Part shown: in pieces, positions 27,132-36,549 of the stretch
Position numbering within the stretch: position 1 is the first letter of the stretch
Layout: each line of letters begins with the position of its first letter
Assembly: GCA_017948555.1 (NCBI GenBank)
Contig: JAFMYY010000012.1
Span: 113,794 to 177,793, forward strand
Reading direction: 5' to 3'
Source: Cesiribacteraceae bacterium YIM B00369
GTDB taxonomy: Bacteria; Bacteroidota; Bacteroidia; Cytophagales; Cyclobacteriaceae
Length of the DNA stretch: 64,000 nt
Made by a program: the position numbers and the translations under genes
The notes under the pieces: generated by a model
What the model saw: the letters and a program-made list of their open reading frames with translations, nothing else
Told to the model about the DNA's origin: nothing
Database searches by the model: none

Positions 27132-28267
27132 TGCTGGTACTCATTTATATAAGTATAAGCTTTCTCTGGGTAGCAGGTGTGGGATACCTCGCCTGGCACT
27201 GGTCTGAGATTAAGGTGCCGGAGGAGGGAAAAGAATTTCAGCAGTTAAAAGGGATTTGGGTAAGTGTGGTAGTGGTCGTACGGAATGAAGAAGAAAATAT
27301 ACAAAAGCTGCTGCTTGATCTTGCCCGCCAGAGCTTTGCGCCGGCATGTTTTGAGGTACTGGTGGTGGATGACCATAGCGAAGACAGTACCTGCAGGCAG
27401 GTGCAGGAAATGGCTGCAGTTGTTCCTTGCAGGCTGCGCTTACTGCCCCTGAGGGGAGGGGAGGGTAAAAAAGCCGGTCTGCAGCTGGGGGTGGAGGAAG
27501 CAGTGGGTTCAGTAATAGTAGTTACCGATGGCGATTGCAGGGTTCCTGCTAGCTGGCTGGAAAAAATGAGTGGAATGTTCAGTACCGGAAAGGCTGTTTT
27601 TGTTGCAGGCCCGGTTACCTTCAGCGAAGAGAAAAGTCTCTTTGAGAAAATGCAGACCATTGAATTTGCCAGCCTTGTAGGTACCGGAGCAGCTATGTTA
27701 CAGGCAGGAGAGGCAGGCATGTGTAATGCAGCAAATATGGCGTTTACCAGAGAGGTATTCATGGAGGTACTTGAGGGCAGGACTGACAGCCACATTCCTT
27801 CAGGAGATGATGAATTTCTGCTGCAGTCTGTTTACCAGCGTTTTCCGGAGGGTATAAATTTCATTAAGCACAAAGGAGCAGTAGTTTCCACAGGGGCCCG
27901 GCGAAGCTGGAATGACTTTCTTCAGCAGCGCAGGCGATGGGCCGGAAAATGGCGTTTACACAAAAATCCTTCCGTTCTTTTTACGGCTATGGCCGTTTTT
28001 TTTCTGCAGCTGGGGTGGCTGGCAGCCTCTGTTTTAATGCTGCTGAACGGGTTTTTAATATACTTTTTTGCAGGGGTTTTGCTAAAGTTCGGAGCCGAAT
28101 TCCTATTTTTACGTTCTGTGCTGCGGAGCTTTGGAAAAACAATTTTAGTTTTACCGTTTCTTTTGCTCCAGCTGTTATACCCAATGTATGTGCTTTTCTT
28201 TGGGCTGGCTGCTAATTTCGGAAGCTTTACCTGGAAGGGCAGGAAATACAACTATTCAAAATTATGA
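27131..28267 (+). CDS. Family 2 glycosyltransferase, membrane-bound
   Basis: 378 residues. After an N-terminal helix comes a GT-A domain with VVVVRNEEENI, VLVVDDHSEDST, VVTDGDCRVPASWL (the DxD equivalent) and the processive-type QQRRRWAGKW, then three or four C-terminal helices. It probably transfers a sugar from a nucleotide donor to a lipid or polymer at the inner membrane. It overlaps the flanking genes by 1 and 4 nt, so it is tightly coupled in the envelope run. Confidence 0.88.
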   Translation: MLVLIYISISFLWVAGVGYLAWHWSEIKVPEEGKEFQQLKGIWVSVVVVVRNEEENIQKLLLDLARQSFAPACFEVLVVDDHSEDSTCRQVQEMAAVVPCRLRLLPLRGGEGKKAGLQLGVEEAVGSVIVVTDGDCRVPASWLEKMSGMFSTGKAVFVAGPVTFSEEKSLFEKMQTIEFASLVGTGAAMLQAGEAGMCNAANMAFTREVFMEVLEGRTDSHIPSGDDEFLLQSVYQRFPEGINFIKHKGAVVSTGARRSWNDFLQQRRRWAGKWRLHKNPSVLFTAMAVFFLQLGWLAASVLMLLNGFLIYFFAGVLLKFGAEFLFLRSVLRSFGKTILVLPFLLLQLLYPMYVLFFGLAANFGSFTWKGRKYNYSKL

Positions 28268-28518
28268 CCGATCAGGAATTTGATGTGCTGGATGAGCTGT
28301 ACTTTGTGCAATCCTTTGAGGAAGTGATGGAGGCTTCAGGGCTTGATTCCGCAACTTTAAGGCAGGTTCTGGAGGATATGCAGGAAAAAGGGTGGATACG
28401 TGTTATGAGCAGCCGCAGTGACAATGATCAGGACGGGGAAATTAACATCCGCGGGCATTACGACAAGTACTTTTACCTTGCAACCAAGTCGGGCTTAATG
28501 GCGCATAACAGCAGGTAA
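28264..28518 (+). CDS. Small winged-helix-like protein
   Basis: 84 residues: EFDVLDELYFVQSFEEVM, a recognition-helix-like LDSATLRQVLEDMQEKGWIRVM, and a short wing (DGEINIRGHYDKYFYLATKSGLMAH). The pattern is that of a MarR/PadR-like winged helix without dimerisation arms. A DNA- or protein-binding regulator is possible but unproven. The ATG overlaps the GT2 stop by 4 nt, and the next gene starts 3 nt later. Confidence 0.6.
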   Translation: MTDQEFDVLDELYFVQSFEEVMEASGLDSATLRQVLEDMQEKGWIRVMSSRSDNDQDGEINIRGHYDKYFYLATKSGLMAHNSR

Positions 28519-28520
28519 TT

Positions 28521-29759
28521 ATGGAAATGTATTCCAATCATTCCCCTGGCTTTTATGTGCGCCGGCGTTTATTAAGTAATATACCGGCTATGGTTGGGCT
28601 GGGGATTATTATTCTTTCTACTATAATTGCTGTGCTGGGTTATTTAATTATGCCTGACAGCACGCCAAGCGTAAATGATGGTGCCATCCAGATTCAGAAG
28701 CAGGTTCCTGTTTTTACTACAAAACTGCTGAAGATACGCAAGAATATGGAGGTGGAGGAGGAGAGCTGGCTGGGGCGCCTCATGTATGGGCAAAGGAGTG
28801 CCTATGTTTTAGTGCCGGTGGAGAAATACAGGATTGATGGCTATATTATTGAGGCAGAGATGTTCGGCAGGCCGGGAGAATGGCAGCAATATGACCTTTT
28901 AAATACTGTTAAGGCCTTGTTTGTAGGCGAAGCTGAGGCGGAAGGGTTTGAATCCGGTGAAAATTTCAGGATTGAAGGAGATAAGGTGCGCTATATAGAT
29001 GTATGGGGAAAGGTAATTGAAACTACCAGGCAGGAACTTTTAAGGGAATTCGAAGAACAAAATATAGAGGAAAGAACATTTTGGCTGGGAACTGATAAGG
29101 CAGGAAGAGATATGTTAAGCCGCCTGATGTTCGGCACCAGGATCTCACTTTCTATCGGGTTGCTGTCTGTATTAATTTCCATGGTGCTGGGGATTCTTAT
29201 GGGAGCTTTGGGTGGTTTTTTCGGAGGAAAAACAGACTCAGTGGTTATGTGGCTGATGTCGGTTGTATGGTCCATTCCGGGGGTAATGCTGGTAATTGCC
29301 ATTAGTCTTGCCCTGCAAAGCAGAGGGGTATGGGTGGCATTTGTGGCAGTAGGACTCACTATGTGGGTGGATGTGGCACGGGTAGTACGCGGACAGATTT
29401 TTGGTATAAAGCAAAAGTTGTATATTGAGGCAGCGAGAGCTTTTGGTGTATCGAACGGGCAAATAATTTACGCTCACATTTTGCCCAATATTTCAGGGCC
29501 GCTTATAGTAATTGCCACTGCCAATTTTGCTGCAGCCATACTTCTGGAGGCAGGGTTAAGCTTTTTGGGGCTGAGTGTTCAGCCCCCGACTCCATCCTGG
29601 GGTATCATGATCTACGAAGGCTATAATTCCATTGGTACTCAAAACAGCTGGCACCTGGTGGCTTTTCCGGCTTTGGCGATATGCCTGATGGTTCTTTCTT
29701 TTAACCTTTTAGGAAATGGCCTGCGCGATGCCTATGACCCTAAAACACTTTTGAAATAG
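28521..29759 (+). CDS. DppC/OppC-type ABC transporter permease, unpartnered
   Basis: 412 residues. The first helix (about 25-47) is followed by a soluble segment of roughly 130 residues and then the five-helix BPD_transp_1 core. The EAA loop for ATPase contact is clear: YIEAARAFGVSNGQIIYAHILPN. GLSFLGLSVQPPTPSWG is typical of the DppC branch. No ATP-binding, DppB or solute-binding gene is nearby, so partners must be elsewhere. The transported substrate is probably a peptide or nickel-type cargo by family, not by evidence here. Confidence 0.85.
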   Translation: MEMYSNHSPGFYVRRRLLSNIPAMVGLGIIILSTIIAVLGYLIMPDSTPSVNDGAIQIQKQVPVFTTKLLKIRKNMEVEEESWLGRLMYGQRSAYVLVPVEKYRIDGYIIEAEMFGRPGEWQQYDLLNTVKALFVGEAEAEGFESGENFRIEGDKVRYIDVWGKVIETTRQELLREFEEQNIEERTFWLGTDKAGRDMLSRLMFGTRISLSIGLLSVLISMVLGILMGALGGFFGGKTDSVVMWLMSVVWSIPGVMLVIAISLALQSRGVWVAFVAVGLTMWVDVARVVRGQIFGIKQKLYIEAARAFGVSNGQIIYAHILPNISGPLIVIATANFAAAILLEAGLSFLGLSVQPPTPSWGIMIYEGYNSIGTQNSWHLVAFPALAICLMVLSFNLLGNGLRDAYDPKTLLK

Positions 29760-29769
29760 CATATTTTTT

Positions 29770-30999
29770 ATGGAGCAGATAAATTTTGAACATGCCTATC
29801 AGCTGAAAAAGCTGGAACTGGAAGCGATGCTGGAGGTAACACAGGCGATCAACAGTAATTTGCCGGAGGAACAGCTGTTCCGTATTTTTTATTTTACTTT
29901 ACGGGCTAACCTCAATATACAGAAATTTGCGCTCTTTGTTTATGACAATGACCATTGGGACTGCAAGGTACACCACAACCCTAACCTTAAGGTAAATGAG
30001 CTTGAGCTCGACGATGAGGTAATCAGGAAAATAGACAGGCTGGCCACTACCGACTCCCTCCCGGAGGTTTACAGAAAAGAATTTGGCCAGGTTTTTCCTA
30101 TTAAGCACAAAGAGCAAACTTTGGCTTATATGTTCATGAACAGTGAGCAGCCGGAATTACTGGGTGGCGACACGGATATGAAATTTGTGCGGGCCTTAAC
30201 CAACATCATAATTGTTGCTATTGAAAATAAGAAACTGGCAAGGCAGCAGCTGGAGCAAAAGGCTATGCAGCGGGAGCTCGAAATTGCAAAAGATGTGCAG
30301 AGGTTCCTCTTTCCTAAAAAATTACCTAAAACAAAGGAACTGCAGGTAGAGGCAAAGTACCTTCCGCACCACCAGGTGGGGGGGGATTATTACGATTATA
30401 TTGAAATTGATCCCGCTAAGTTTCTGGTCTGTGTGGCAGATGTTTCCGGAAAAGGAGTGCCTGCAGCCATACTGATGTCGAATTTTCAGGCATCATTACG
30501 TACGCTGGCAAGAAAAACCGTCGATTTACGGGAAATAGTGCATGAGCTTAATCATCAGGTAATGCAAAATGCCAATGGCGAAAATTTTATTACCGCTTTT
30601 TTAGGTCTTTTCGACAGAGAAACCGGAACCCTGCAGTATGTAAACTCGGGTCATAATCCTCCTTATATGATCAACAGGGAAACAGAGGAAATTACTACCC
30701 TCGAGAAAGGAAGCACAATCCTGGGAATTCTGGATAAACTCCCTTTTTTAAATATGGGTGAAATAGCAGGTTTAAATAACTTCCAGCTTTTCTGCTTTAC
30801 CGACGGCCTTACCGAAACTTTTAATGAACAGGAGGATGTATGGGGGCCTGAGCAGTTGCTGGCGTATCTTAAGGAAAATTATAAGCTGCCTCTCGATCAG
30901 TTGCATGAAGGAATTTTTAATGAAATAGAGCTTTTTCGCCAAAGCGAGCCTCACCACGATGATATTACCATGCTTTCGTGCGCGTACAGGAAAATTTAG
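29770..30999 (+). CDS. PP2C-type serine phosphatase with sensory N-terminus (SpoIIE/RsbU family)
   Basis: 409 residues. A GAF-like domain (about 20-160) is followed by a linker helix (KDVQRFLFPKKLP) and a SpoIIE phosphatase domain. Metal-binding and catalytic motifs are present: GGDYYDYIEID, VADVSGKGVPAAILMS, NSGHNPP, FTDGLTE and HHDDITML. Such enzymes dephosphorylate STAS anti-anti-sigma factors in partner switching or related signalling; no STAS or kinase partner lies in the window. It follows the permease gene by 10 nt. Confidence 0.9.
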   Translation: MEQINFEHAYQLKKLELEAMLEVTQAINSNLPEEQLFRIFYFTLRANLNIQKFALFVYDNDHWDCKVHHNPNLKVNELELDDEVIRKIDRLATTDSLPEVYRKEFGQVFPIKHKEQTLAYMFMNSEQPELLGGDTDMKFVRALTNIIIVAIENKKLARQQLEQKAMQRELEIAKDVQRFLFPKKLPKTKELQVEAKYLPHHQVGGDYYDYIEIDPAKFLVCVADVSGKGVPAAILMSNFQASLRTLARKTVDLREIVHELNHQVMQNANGENFITAFLGLFDRETGTLQYVNSGHNPPYMINRETEEITTLEKGSTILGILDKLPFLNMGEIAGLNNFQLFCFTDGLTETFNEQEDVWGPEQLLAYLKENYKLPLDQLHEGIFNEIELFRQSEPHHDDITMLSCAYRKI

Positions 31000-31174
31000 C
31001 AGGTGCTGCCAAATAAACCCTGAAGAATATAATGATTGAATGGATAAATGCAGGAGGATGGAATGATTGCCCGGTTGTCTGATATTTTCAGGTGCAGGGT
31101 ATAATTCCTGTTTCTGTATTCCATTACCCACCCATCAGGTTATTTACTATCCCTCATTCTTTCATAAAAAAATA

Positions 31175-31804
31175 ATGTACCTCCATTTTACCCCCTTAAC
31201 TATCCAATGGATGTTTCCCCGCTTTACCTGGCGGCGAGAGGTGGGAGGACAAAAAAAAATATTTTTAACATTCGATGATGGTCCTGTGCCGGAGGTTACC
31301 CCCTTTGTACTCGATGTGCTGCGGCAGTATAATGCAAAGGCTACCTTCTTTTGTGTAGGCGAAAATGTCCTGAAGCATCCTAATATTTTCCGGCAGGTCC
31401 TCGAAGAAGGACACCAGGCGGGAAATCATACTCAGAACCACCTGAATGGCTTTAAGACAGATCCTCAGGAATACCTTGATAATGTAAAATTGTGTGAGCA
31501 GCAATTGCTTCGGGAAACTTCTGCAGTGCCCGGGTTTTTCCGTCCTCCTTATGGCAGAATCAGGAAAAAAGCTGCGGACGGAATTCTCAGCTCCTATGAA
31601 ATTATTATGTGGGATGTGCTGCCTGCAGATTTCGATAATACTATTACTCCTGAAAAGTGCCTGCAAAAAAGCATTCGCTATACCCGCAGCGGCTCTATAG
31701 TGGTTTTCCATGATAACCCGAAAGCTTTTAAAAACCTGTCCCTGGTTTTGCCCCTTTACCTTGCACACTTTTCCGCCCTGGGATATACCTTTGAGCTGCT
31801 ATGA
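31175..31804 (+). CDS. Polysaccharide deacetylase (NodB domain)
   Basis: I use the ATG at 31175 (209 aa); the extra upstream codons have no family character. The NodB motifs are LTFDDGPVP (catalytic Asp34, metal Asp35), GHQAGNHTQNH (metal His pair), FFRPPYGRIRKK, and WDVLPADFDN. It removes N- or O-acetyl groups from a sugar, probably peptidoglycan, an exopolysaccharide or a lipid-linked glycan. Its stop overlaps the second GT2 gene by 4 nt (ATGA), which is strong evidence of coupling. Confidence 0.88.
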   Translation: MYLHFTPLTIQWMFPRFTWRREVGGQKKIFLTFDDGPVPEVTPFVLDVLRQYNAKATFFCVGENVLKHPNIFRQVLEEGHQAGNHTQNHLNGFKTDPQEYLDNVKLCEQQLLRETSAVPGFFRPPYGRIRKKAADGILSSYEIIMWDVLPADFDNTITPEKCLQKSIRYTRSGSIVVFHDNPKAFKNLSLVLPLYLAHFSALGYTFELL

Positions 31805-32913
31805 ACATTTTCCTGATTTTGTCGGGCGTGGCAGTTTCACTGGTTATTACTATAAACCTGGTGGGAGCCTGGTTACTTGCCCGGAATAAAGATATTCCTC
31901 AGGCTGAAGAAGAGGTGTTACCGGGAGTGGCGATTCTTATAGCAGCCAGAAACGAAGCCGCTACCCTGAAACGGTGTCTTCAGGCATTGGAGCAGCTGCA
32001 TTATCCTCCGGACCTGCTTACCGTTTGGGTGGGAGATGATAATTCTGAAGATGCTACGGGGGAAATTGCCCGAAAAATTTGCAGCGCCCATTCCGGCTGG
32101 CATGTACTGGAAATAAAAGAGGCGGAGGGAGAGGTAAAAGGGAAAGCGAATGTACTGGCGCAGCTTGCCCGGGCGGCAGGCCCGTTTGCAGACTTTTTCT
32201 TTATTACCGATGCCGATATAGCCGTAGTACCGGAATGGATCAGGGAAATGCTCAAATATTTTTCCCCGGAGGTGGCTATCGTTAATGGTACTACTGTAGT
32301 GGAAGGCGGGAGCTGGTTTTCAAGCTGCCAGCGGTACGACTGGGCTCTTGCCCTGGGGCTGGCAAAAGCCTATACCCTTTTGCCGCGCTTAGGTAAAACA
32401 ATTACCGCCATTGGAAACAATATGGCTGTCCGGAAGAGTGCTTACGAAGCTGTGGGCGGGTACGAAAACATCCCTTTTTCAATAACGGAAGATTATGAAC
32501 TTCACCGGCAGGTGACGCGCCGTGGTTTTCAAACATATCATGCTTCCGTCGCCGGTACAAAGGCTTATACCCTTCCGGCCACAGGTTTAAAGGAGCTTCT
32601 TCATCAGAGAAAACGCTGGATGACGGGTGCTATGCAGCTGCCTCTTCCAATGGTGGCGATGTTGTTGATCCAGGCTTTATTCTTTCCCTGCATTTTGCTG
32701 GTGCTGTTCTGGTTTCCGTTGGCAGGGGGTGTTTTATACCTCATAAAGCTGCTTTCACAATTTTTACTGGTGCGGCAATCATTAATGAGGCTTTCAGAGT
32801 CCCCTGGTTTTCCTTTCTGCGGCTATGAGCTGTACTCTTTTCTGCTAAGTATAAGTATGCTCCTTTTTTATGTTTTGCCTGTAAAAATCAGCTGGAAGGG
32901 AAGAAAGTACTGA
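31801..32913 (+). CDS. Family 2 glycosyltransferase, membrane-bound (second copy)
   Basis: 370 residues with the same layout as the GT2 at 27131: an N-terminal helix, WVGDDNSEDAT, FFITDADI, ITEDYELHRQVTRRG, HQRKRWMTGA, then C-terminal helices. The two are paralogs that bracket the run. With a deacetylase and a flippase-like protein they suggest a surface glycan or glycolipid pathway. The exact product is unknown. Confidence 0.88.
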   Translation: MNIFLILSGVAVSLVITINLVGAWLLARNKDIPQAEEEVLPGVAILIAARNEAATLKRCLQALEQLHYPPDLLTVWVGDDNSEDATGEIARKICSAHSGWHVLEIKEAEGEVKGKANVLAQLARAAGPFADFFFITDADIAVVPEWIREMLKYFSPEVAIVNGTTVVEGGSWFSSCQRYDWALALGLAKAYTLLPRLGKTITAIGNNMAVRKSAYEAVGGYENIPFSITEDYELHRQVTRRGFQTYHASVAGTKAYTLPATGLKELLHQRKRWMTGAMQLPLPMVAMLLIQALFFPCILLVLFWFPLAGGVLYLIKLLSQFLLVRQSLMRLSESPGFPFCGYELYSFLLSISMLLFYVLPVKISWKGRKY

Positions 32914-33127
32914 TTTGCTGATTAAATGATAATTCAGGCTGCCTGTTTTGCGCAGTTAGTTTAGATTATAGATTAATTTTTTGTTAATTAATCACAGATT
33001 CGCCCGAAGGGCTTTTCAAACGCTTTTTAAAGCCTTACATTCGCATCCGGAAAATTAAAACAGGATACGGTTCAATTATTTAAAGAAAGTTAACCGTTTA
33101 AGGATATCATTTCATCAGGGCTTGCTT

Positions 33128-33135
33128 TAGCTTTG
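33128..33135 (+). promoter_or_regulatory. Candidate -7 element upstream of the TatD gene
   Basis: TAGCTTTG matches TAnnTTTG about 68 nt upstream of the ATG at 33203; no TTTG sits 19-22 nt before it, so this is weak. Confidence 0.35.
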
Positions 33136-33202
33136 TTTTTAGAGGTGCCGCCGCTGCGAAGGGGAAAGTTTAAAAGAACTCTGGTAGAAATAAAATAGTC
33201 GA

Positions 33203-33973
33203 ATGAACTGGATAGATACACACGCTCATATATACGATAAAAAATTCAGGGAAGACCTTTCTGATGTAATAGACCAGTGCAGGGAAGATGGGATGCAACA
33301 AATTTACATGCCTAATGTAGATCATGCTTCCATTGATGCTATGCTGGAGGTGGAGGCAAAATTTCCTGAATGTGTGGCAACAATGGGCCTACACCCATGT
33401 TCTGTGGGGAAAGATTTTGAAAAGGAGTTGTACATTGTGGAGGAGTGGCTGAACAGAAGGAAATTTGCTGCCGTAGGGGAAATAGGAGTGGATTTGTACT
33501 GGGATAAAACCCACCTCTCCAGGCAGCAGGAGGCTTTCAGGATACAGGTAAACTGGGCTAAAGAACGTAATTTGCCCATTATTATCCATTGCAGGGATGC
33601 ATTTCCGGAAACACTGGAATTGGTGGAAGAGCTGAAAGATGACAGATTGCGTGGTGTTTTTCATTGCTTTACAGGCTCTGAGGAAGAGGCCCGGCGGATT
33701 ATTGATCTTGGATTTTACCTGGGTATAGGAGGGGTTGCCACATTTAAGAATGGCGGACTGGATAAAGTTTTGCCGCATATTGAGCTGAAACATTTGGTTT
33801 TAGAGACAGATAGTCCTTACCTTGCACCAACGCCGTACAGGGGAAAGCGCAATTCGCCTGCTTATATTCCCCTTATAGGGAAACGTGTGGCAGAGTTGTA
33901 CGGGATTTCTACTGAGGAGGTATTAGCAGCTACTACAGCAAATGCTATGGCGCTTTACAGAGAGAATGGATAG
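33203..33973 (+). CDS. TatD family metal-dependent hydrolase (3'-5' DNase type)
   Basis: 256 residues with the TIM-barrel metal ligands in order: THAHIYD, AVGEIGVDL, IIHCRDAF, VFHCFTGS and LETDSPYLAP. TatD proteins act as metal-dependent nucleases, and some act as D-aminoacyl-tRNA deacylases. The last 8 nt overlap the asparaginase start, so the two are expected to be co-translated. Confidence 0.93.
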   Translation: MNWIDTHAHIYDKKFREDLSDVIDQCREDGMQQIYMPNVDHASIDAMLEVEAKFPECVATMGLHPCSVGKDFEKELYIVEEWLNRRKFAAVGEIGVDLYWDKTHLSRQQEAFRIQVNWAKERNLPIIIHCRDAFPETLELVEELKDDRLRGVFHCFTGSEEEARRIIDLGFYLGIGGVATFKNGGLDKVLPHIELKHLVLETDSPYLAPTPYRGKRNSPAYIPLIGKRVAELYGISTEEVLAATTANAMALYRENG

Positions 33974-35039
33974 AGATAAGGTTATCATAGATACAGCAGC
34001 ACCGCAAAATCCGGATGCGAACCTGTTAATTATTTATACAGGGGGTACCCTGGGAATGGTGTATGATAAAAACGGATCTTTGGTGCCTTTTGATTTTCAG
34101 CAAATCCTGGACAGGATCCCTTCTCTTAAACGTTTTAACCTGCTCCTGACGGTAATTTCTTTCAGGGAATTAATTGACAGTGCTTCCGCGACACCGGAGA
34201 CATGGGTGGAAATTGGCGACATTATTTTCCATAATTATAACAACTACGATGGATTTGTCGTTTTGCACGGTACGGATACAATGGCATACAGTGCTTCGGC
34301 ATTAAGTTTTATGCTGCGTGGCCTTACAAAGCCTGTTATTTTTACCGGGGCACAGTTGCCTATTGGAGCAGTCAGGACAGATGCAAGAGAAAACCTGCTT
34401 ACAGCTCTTGAAATTGCTGCGGCAAAAAAAGAAGATGGGAGCCCTGTGGTGCCGGAGGTATGTATTTATTTCAGTAACAGGTTATTGCGTGGAAACAGGG
34501 CACGGAAAGTACAAAGTTTACATTTTGATGCTTTTGAATCCACAAATTATCCGTTACTGGCAGAGGCTGGTATAGAAATTCATTACAACCGGCATGTAAT
34601 ACGTTCTTTAAAAGATAATGATAAGCTCCGGTATTCCCGGAAATTTAACGGCCAGGTTATGATTCTTAAATTGTTTCCGGGTATATGCAGGAATGCGGTT
34701 GAAACCATTCTGGCTTTACCCCGTTTAAGGGGAGTCGTCCTGGAAACCTTTGGGTCAGGAAATGCACCTGCCAGTAAATGGTTTATGGAGGCGGTTGAAA
34801 AGGCTGTGGCGGCAGGGATACTTATTCTTAATGTATCTCAATGCCATGGAGGGAGGGTGTTGCAGGGCCGGTATAAATCAAGCCACTGGCTGCAGGAAAT
34901 TGGTGTACTTAATGGTGCGGATATTACATCAGAAGCGGCGCTTACAAAAATGATGTTTTTGTTAGGCGAAGAAAGTTCTGACAATGAGTACAGAAGCAGA
35001 TTAATTGAACCATTAAGCGGAGAAATGACAAAAAAATAA
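33966..35039 (+). CDS. ansA: Type I (cytosolic) L-asparaginase
   Basis: 357 residues from the ATG at 33966. The two catalytic Thr motifs are present: LIIYTGGTLGM (Thr of TGGT) and VLHGTDTMAYSASALSFML. There is no signal peptide, and the C-terminal LPRLRGVVLETFGSGNAP segment is that of AnsA. It hydrolyses asparagine to aspartate and ammonia. Aspartate feeds the threonine and isoleucine routes encoded further along. Confidence 0.92.
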   Translation: MDRDKVIIDTAAPQNPDANLLIIYTGGTLGMVYDKNGSLVPFDFQQILDRIPSLKRFNLLLTVISFRELIDSASATPETWVEIGDIIFHNYNNYDGFVVLHGTDTMAYSASALSFMLRGLTKPVIFTGAQLPIGAVRTDARENLLTALEIAAAKKEDGSPVVPEVCIYFSNRLLRGNRARKVQSLHFDAFESTNYPLLAEAGIEIHYNRHVIRSLKDNDKLRYSRKFNGQVMILKLFPGICRNAVETILALPRLRGVVLETFGSGNAPASKWFMEAVEKAVAAGILILNVSQCHGGRVLQGRYKSSHWLQEIGVLNGADITSEAALTKMMFLLGEESSDNEYRSRLIEPLSGEMTKK

Positions 35040-35137
35040 TCTTTCAAAGTAGAGATTATATTTGCATAAAGCGTTTTTTATCTATTTATTTGTGCCTTGT
35101 GAAGTTTTTTAAACTACCATCATAAACATAAACAAAC

Positions 35138-35224
35138 AGAGAGGTGGCCGAGTGGTTGAAGGCGCACGCCTGGAAAGTGTGTATACCCGCAAGGGTATCG
35201 AGGGTTCGAATCCCTTCCTCTCTG
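35138..35224 (+). tRNA. tRNA-Ser (anticodon GGA)
   Basis: An 87-nt class II tRNA. The acceptor stem is AGAGAGG / CCTCTCT (35138-35144 and 35217-35223), the anticodon loop CTGGAAA gives GGA (Ser UCC/UCU), there is a long variable arm (GTATACCC..GGGTATC), and the T arm carries GGTTCGAATCC. CCA is not encoded. A TATATTTG box at 35057-35064 is a possible -7 element. Confidence 0.97.
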
Positions 35225-35306
35225 CTTTTATTTTTGAAAACAGTTCAAAAAAGAAGAAAAAGTTACTCTAAACTATTAAACACAAGTACTTACTAACTAC
35301 TAGACT

Positions 35307-36152
35307 ATGAAAAAGTTATTCGCTTTATTGATGCTTTCTAGTGTATTGAGCCTCGGTAATTCTACAGATCTTTTTGCCCAGGGAGCTGCTGGTACAGATA
35401 CAACTACAATTGTTGACGATACAGCTACTTCTGTTCAGGATGTAACAACCACACCTCCTGCAGATGTTGATCCTGCTGCAGATGAAGCAGGTTTTGAAGA
35501 TGCCCCTGAAGTTGGTTTTCACCAGCAGGTTAAAAATTACTTTATTTCCGGTGGTTGGGAATTTATGGGTATTGTATTGCTGTGTCTTATTATTGGTCTG
35601 GCAGTTGCTATTGAGCGTATCATTACCCTTAATATGGCTACTACAAATACTAAAAAACTTCTTGCCCGTGTGGAAGATGCACTTTCAACCGGCGGCATTG
35701 AAGCTGCAAAAGAGGTTACCCGTAATAACAGCAGCCCTATTGCTTCTATTTTTACTCAGGGTTTAATGCGTAGCTCAGAAGGTATCGATATGGTGGAAAA
35801 GTCTATTATCTCTTATGGTTCTGTTGAAATGGGCCGTCTGGAAAAAGGACTTGTATGGATCTCTCTCTTTATCTCTCTTGCTCCAATGCTAGGTTTCATG
35901 GGTACAGTATTGGGTATGATCGAAGCTTTCGATAACATCGAACGTCAGGGTGATATCTCTCCTGTGGTTGTGGCAAACGGTATTAAAATTGCCCTTTTAA
36001 CAACTGTGGCAGGTCTTATTGCAGCGGTAATTCTGCAGCTGTTCTACAACTATTGTATTTCTAAAATCGACTCTATCGTTAATAAAATGGAAGATGCTTC
36101 CATTGCCCTTGTAGACCTTTTGGTGAAGCACCAGTTAACTACAAGAAGATAA
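35307..36152 (+). CDS. MotA/TolQ/ExbB proton channel family protein
   Basis: 281 residues with a signal-like N-terminus and a Thr/Asp/Ala-rich exported linker (about 25-70), which is usual for Bacteroidota ExbB. Three membrane helices follow. The channel signature is in the second and third: LAPMLGFMGTVLGMIEAFDNI and GIKIALLTTVAGLIAAVILQ. It would form the proton-conducting pentamer that drives TonB, with the ExbD proteins encoded next. Confidence 0.92.
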   Translation: MKKLFALLMLSSVLSLGNSTDLFAQGAAGTDTTTIVDDTATSVQDVTTTPPADVDPAADEAGFEDAPEVGFHQQVKNYFISGGWEFMGIVLLCLIIGLAVAIERIITLNMATTNTKKLLARVEDALSTGGIEAAKEVTRNNSSPIASIFTQGLMRSSEGIDMVEKSIISYGSVEMGRLEKGLVWISLFISLAPMLGFMGTVLGMIEAFDNIERQGDISPVVVANGIKIALLTTVAGLIAAVILQLFYNYCISKIDSIVNKMEDASIALVDLLVKHQLTTRR

Positions 36153-36206
36153 CGAGATTGAATTAGAATTGCTATAAACCTTTTAAAAGGATAAAAAAAA
36201 TAGAAT

Positions 36207-36542
36207 ATGGAAGATAATTCAACCATTTTTGATATTGTATTGTACATTGGTTACTTTCTGGTAGCTGTTGCAGTAGTATTAGCAATTGTGATGCCATTGA
36301 TAAAAGCAATGAGCGATCCCCGCAGCCTCATCACAATAGGAGCAGGTATTTTAGGTCTGATTGTAATATTTCTGATAGGTTATGCGTTATCAAGTAACGA
36401 AGTACAGGCTTTTTACAGCAGGCATGATATTACCGCAAGTGGTTCAAAAGTTATTGGCGGTACTATTATTACCATGTATTTGCTGCTTGGCCTGGCGTTT
36501 CTTAGTATAATGTTTACAGAGGTTTCTAAATTATTCAGATAG
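36207..36542 (+). CDS. Conserved membrane protein between exbB- and exbD-type genes
   Basis: 111 residues with three predicted helices (about 9-31, 45-62 and 84-105). I do not know a domain name, but a small membrane protein in this exact position is a recurring feature of Bacteroidota ExbB-ExbD operons. An accessory role in the TonB energiser complex is plausible by position only. Confidence 0.7.
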   Translation: MEDNSTIFDIVLYIGYFLVAVAVVLAIVMPLIKAMSDPRSLITIGAGILGLIVIFLIGYALSSNEVQAFYSRHDITASGSKVIGGTIITMYLLLGLAFLSIMFTEVSKLFR

Positions 36543-36549
36543 GAGAATT

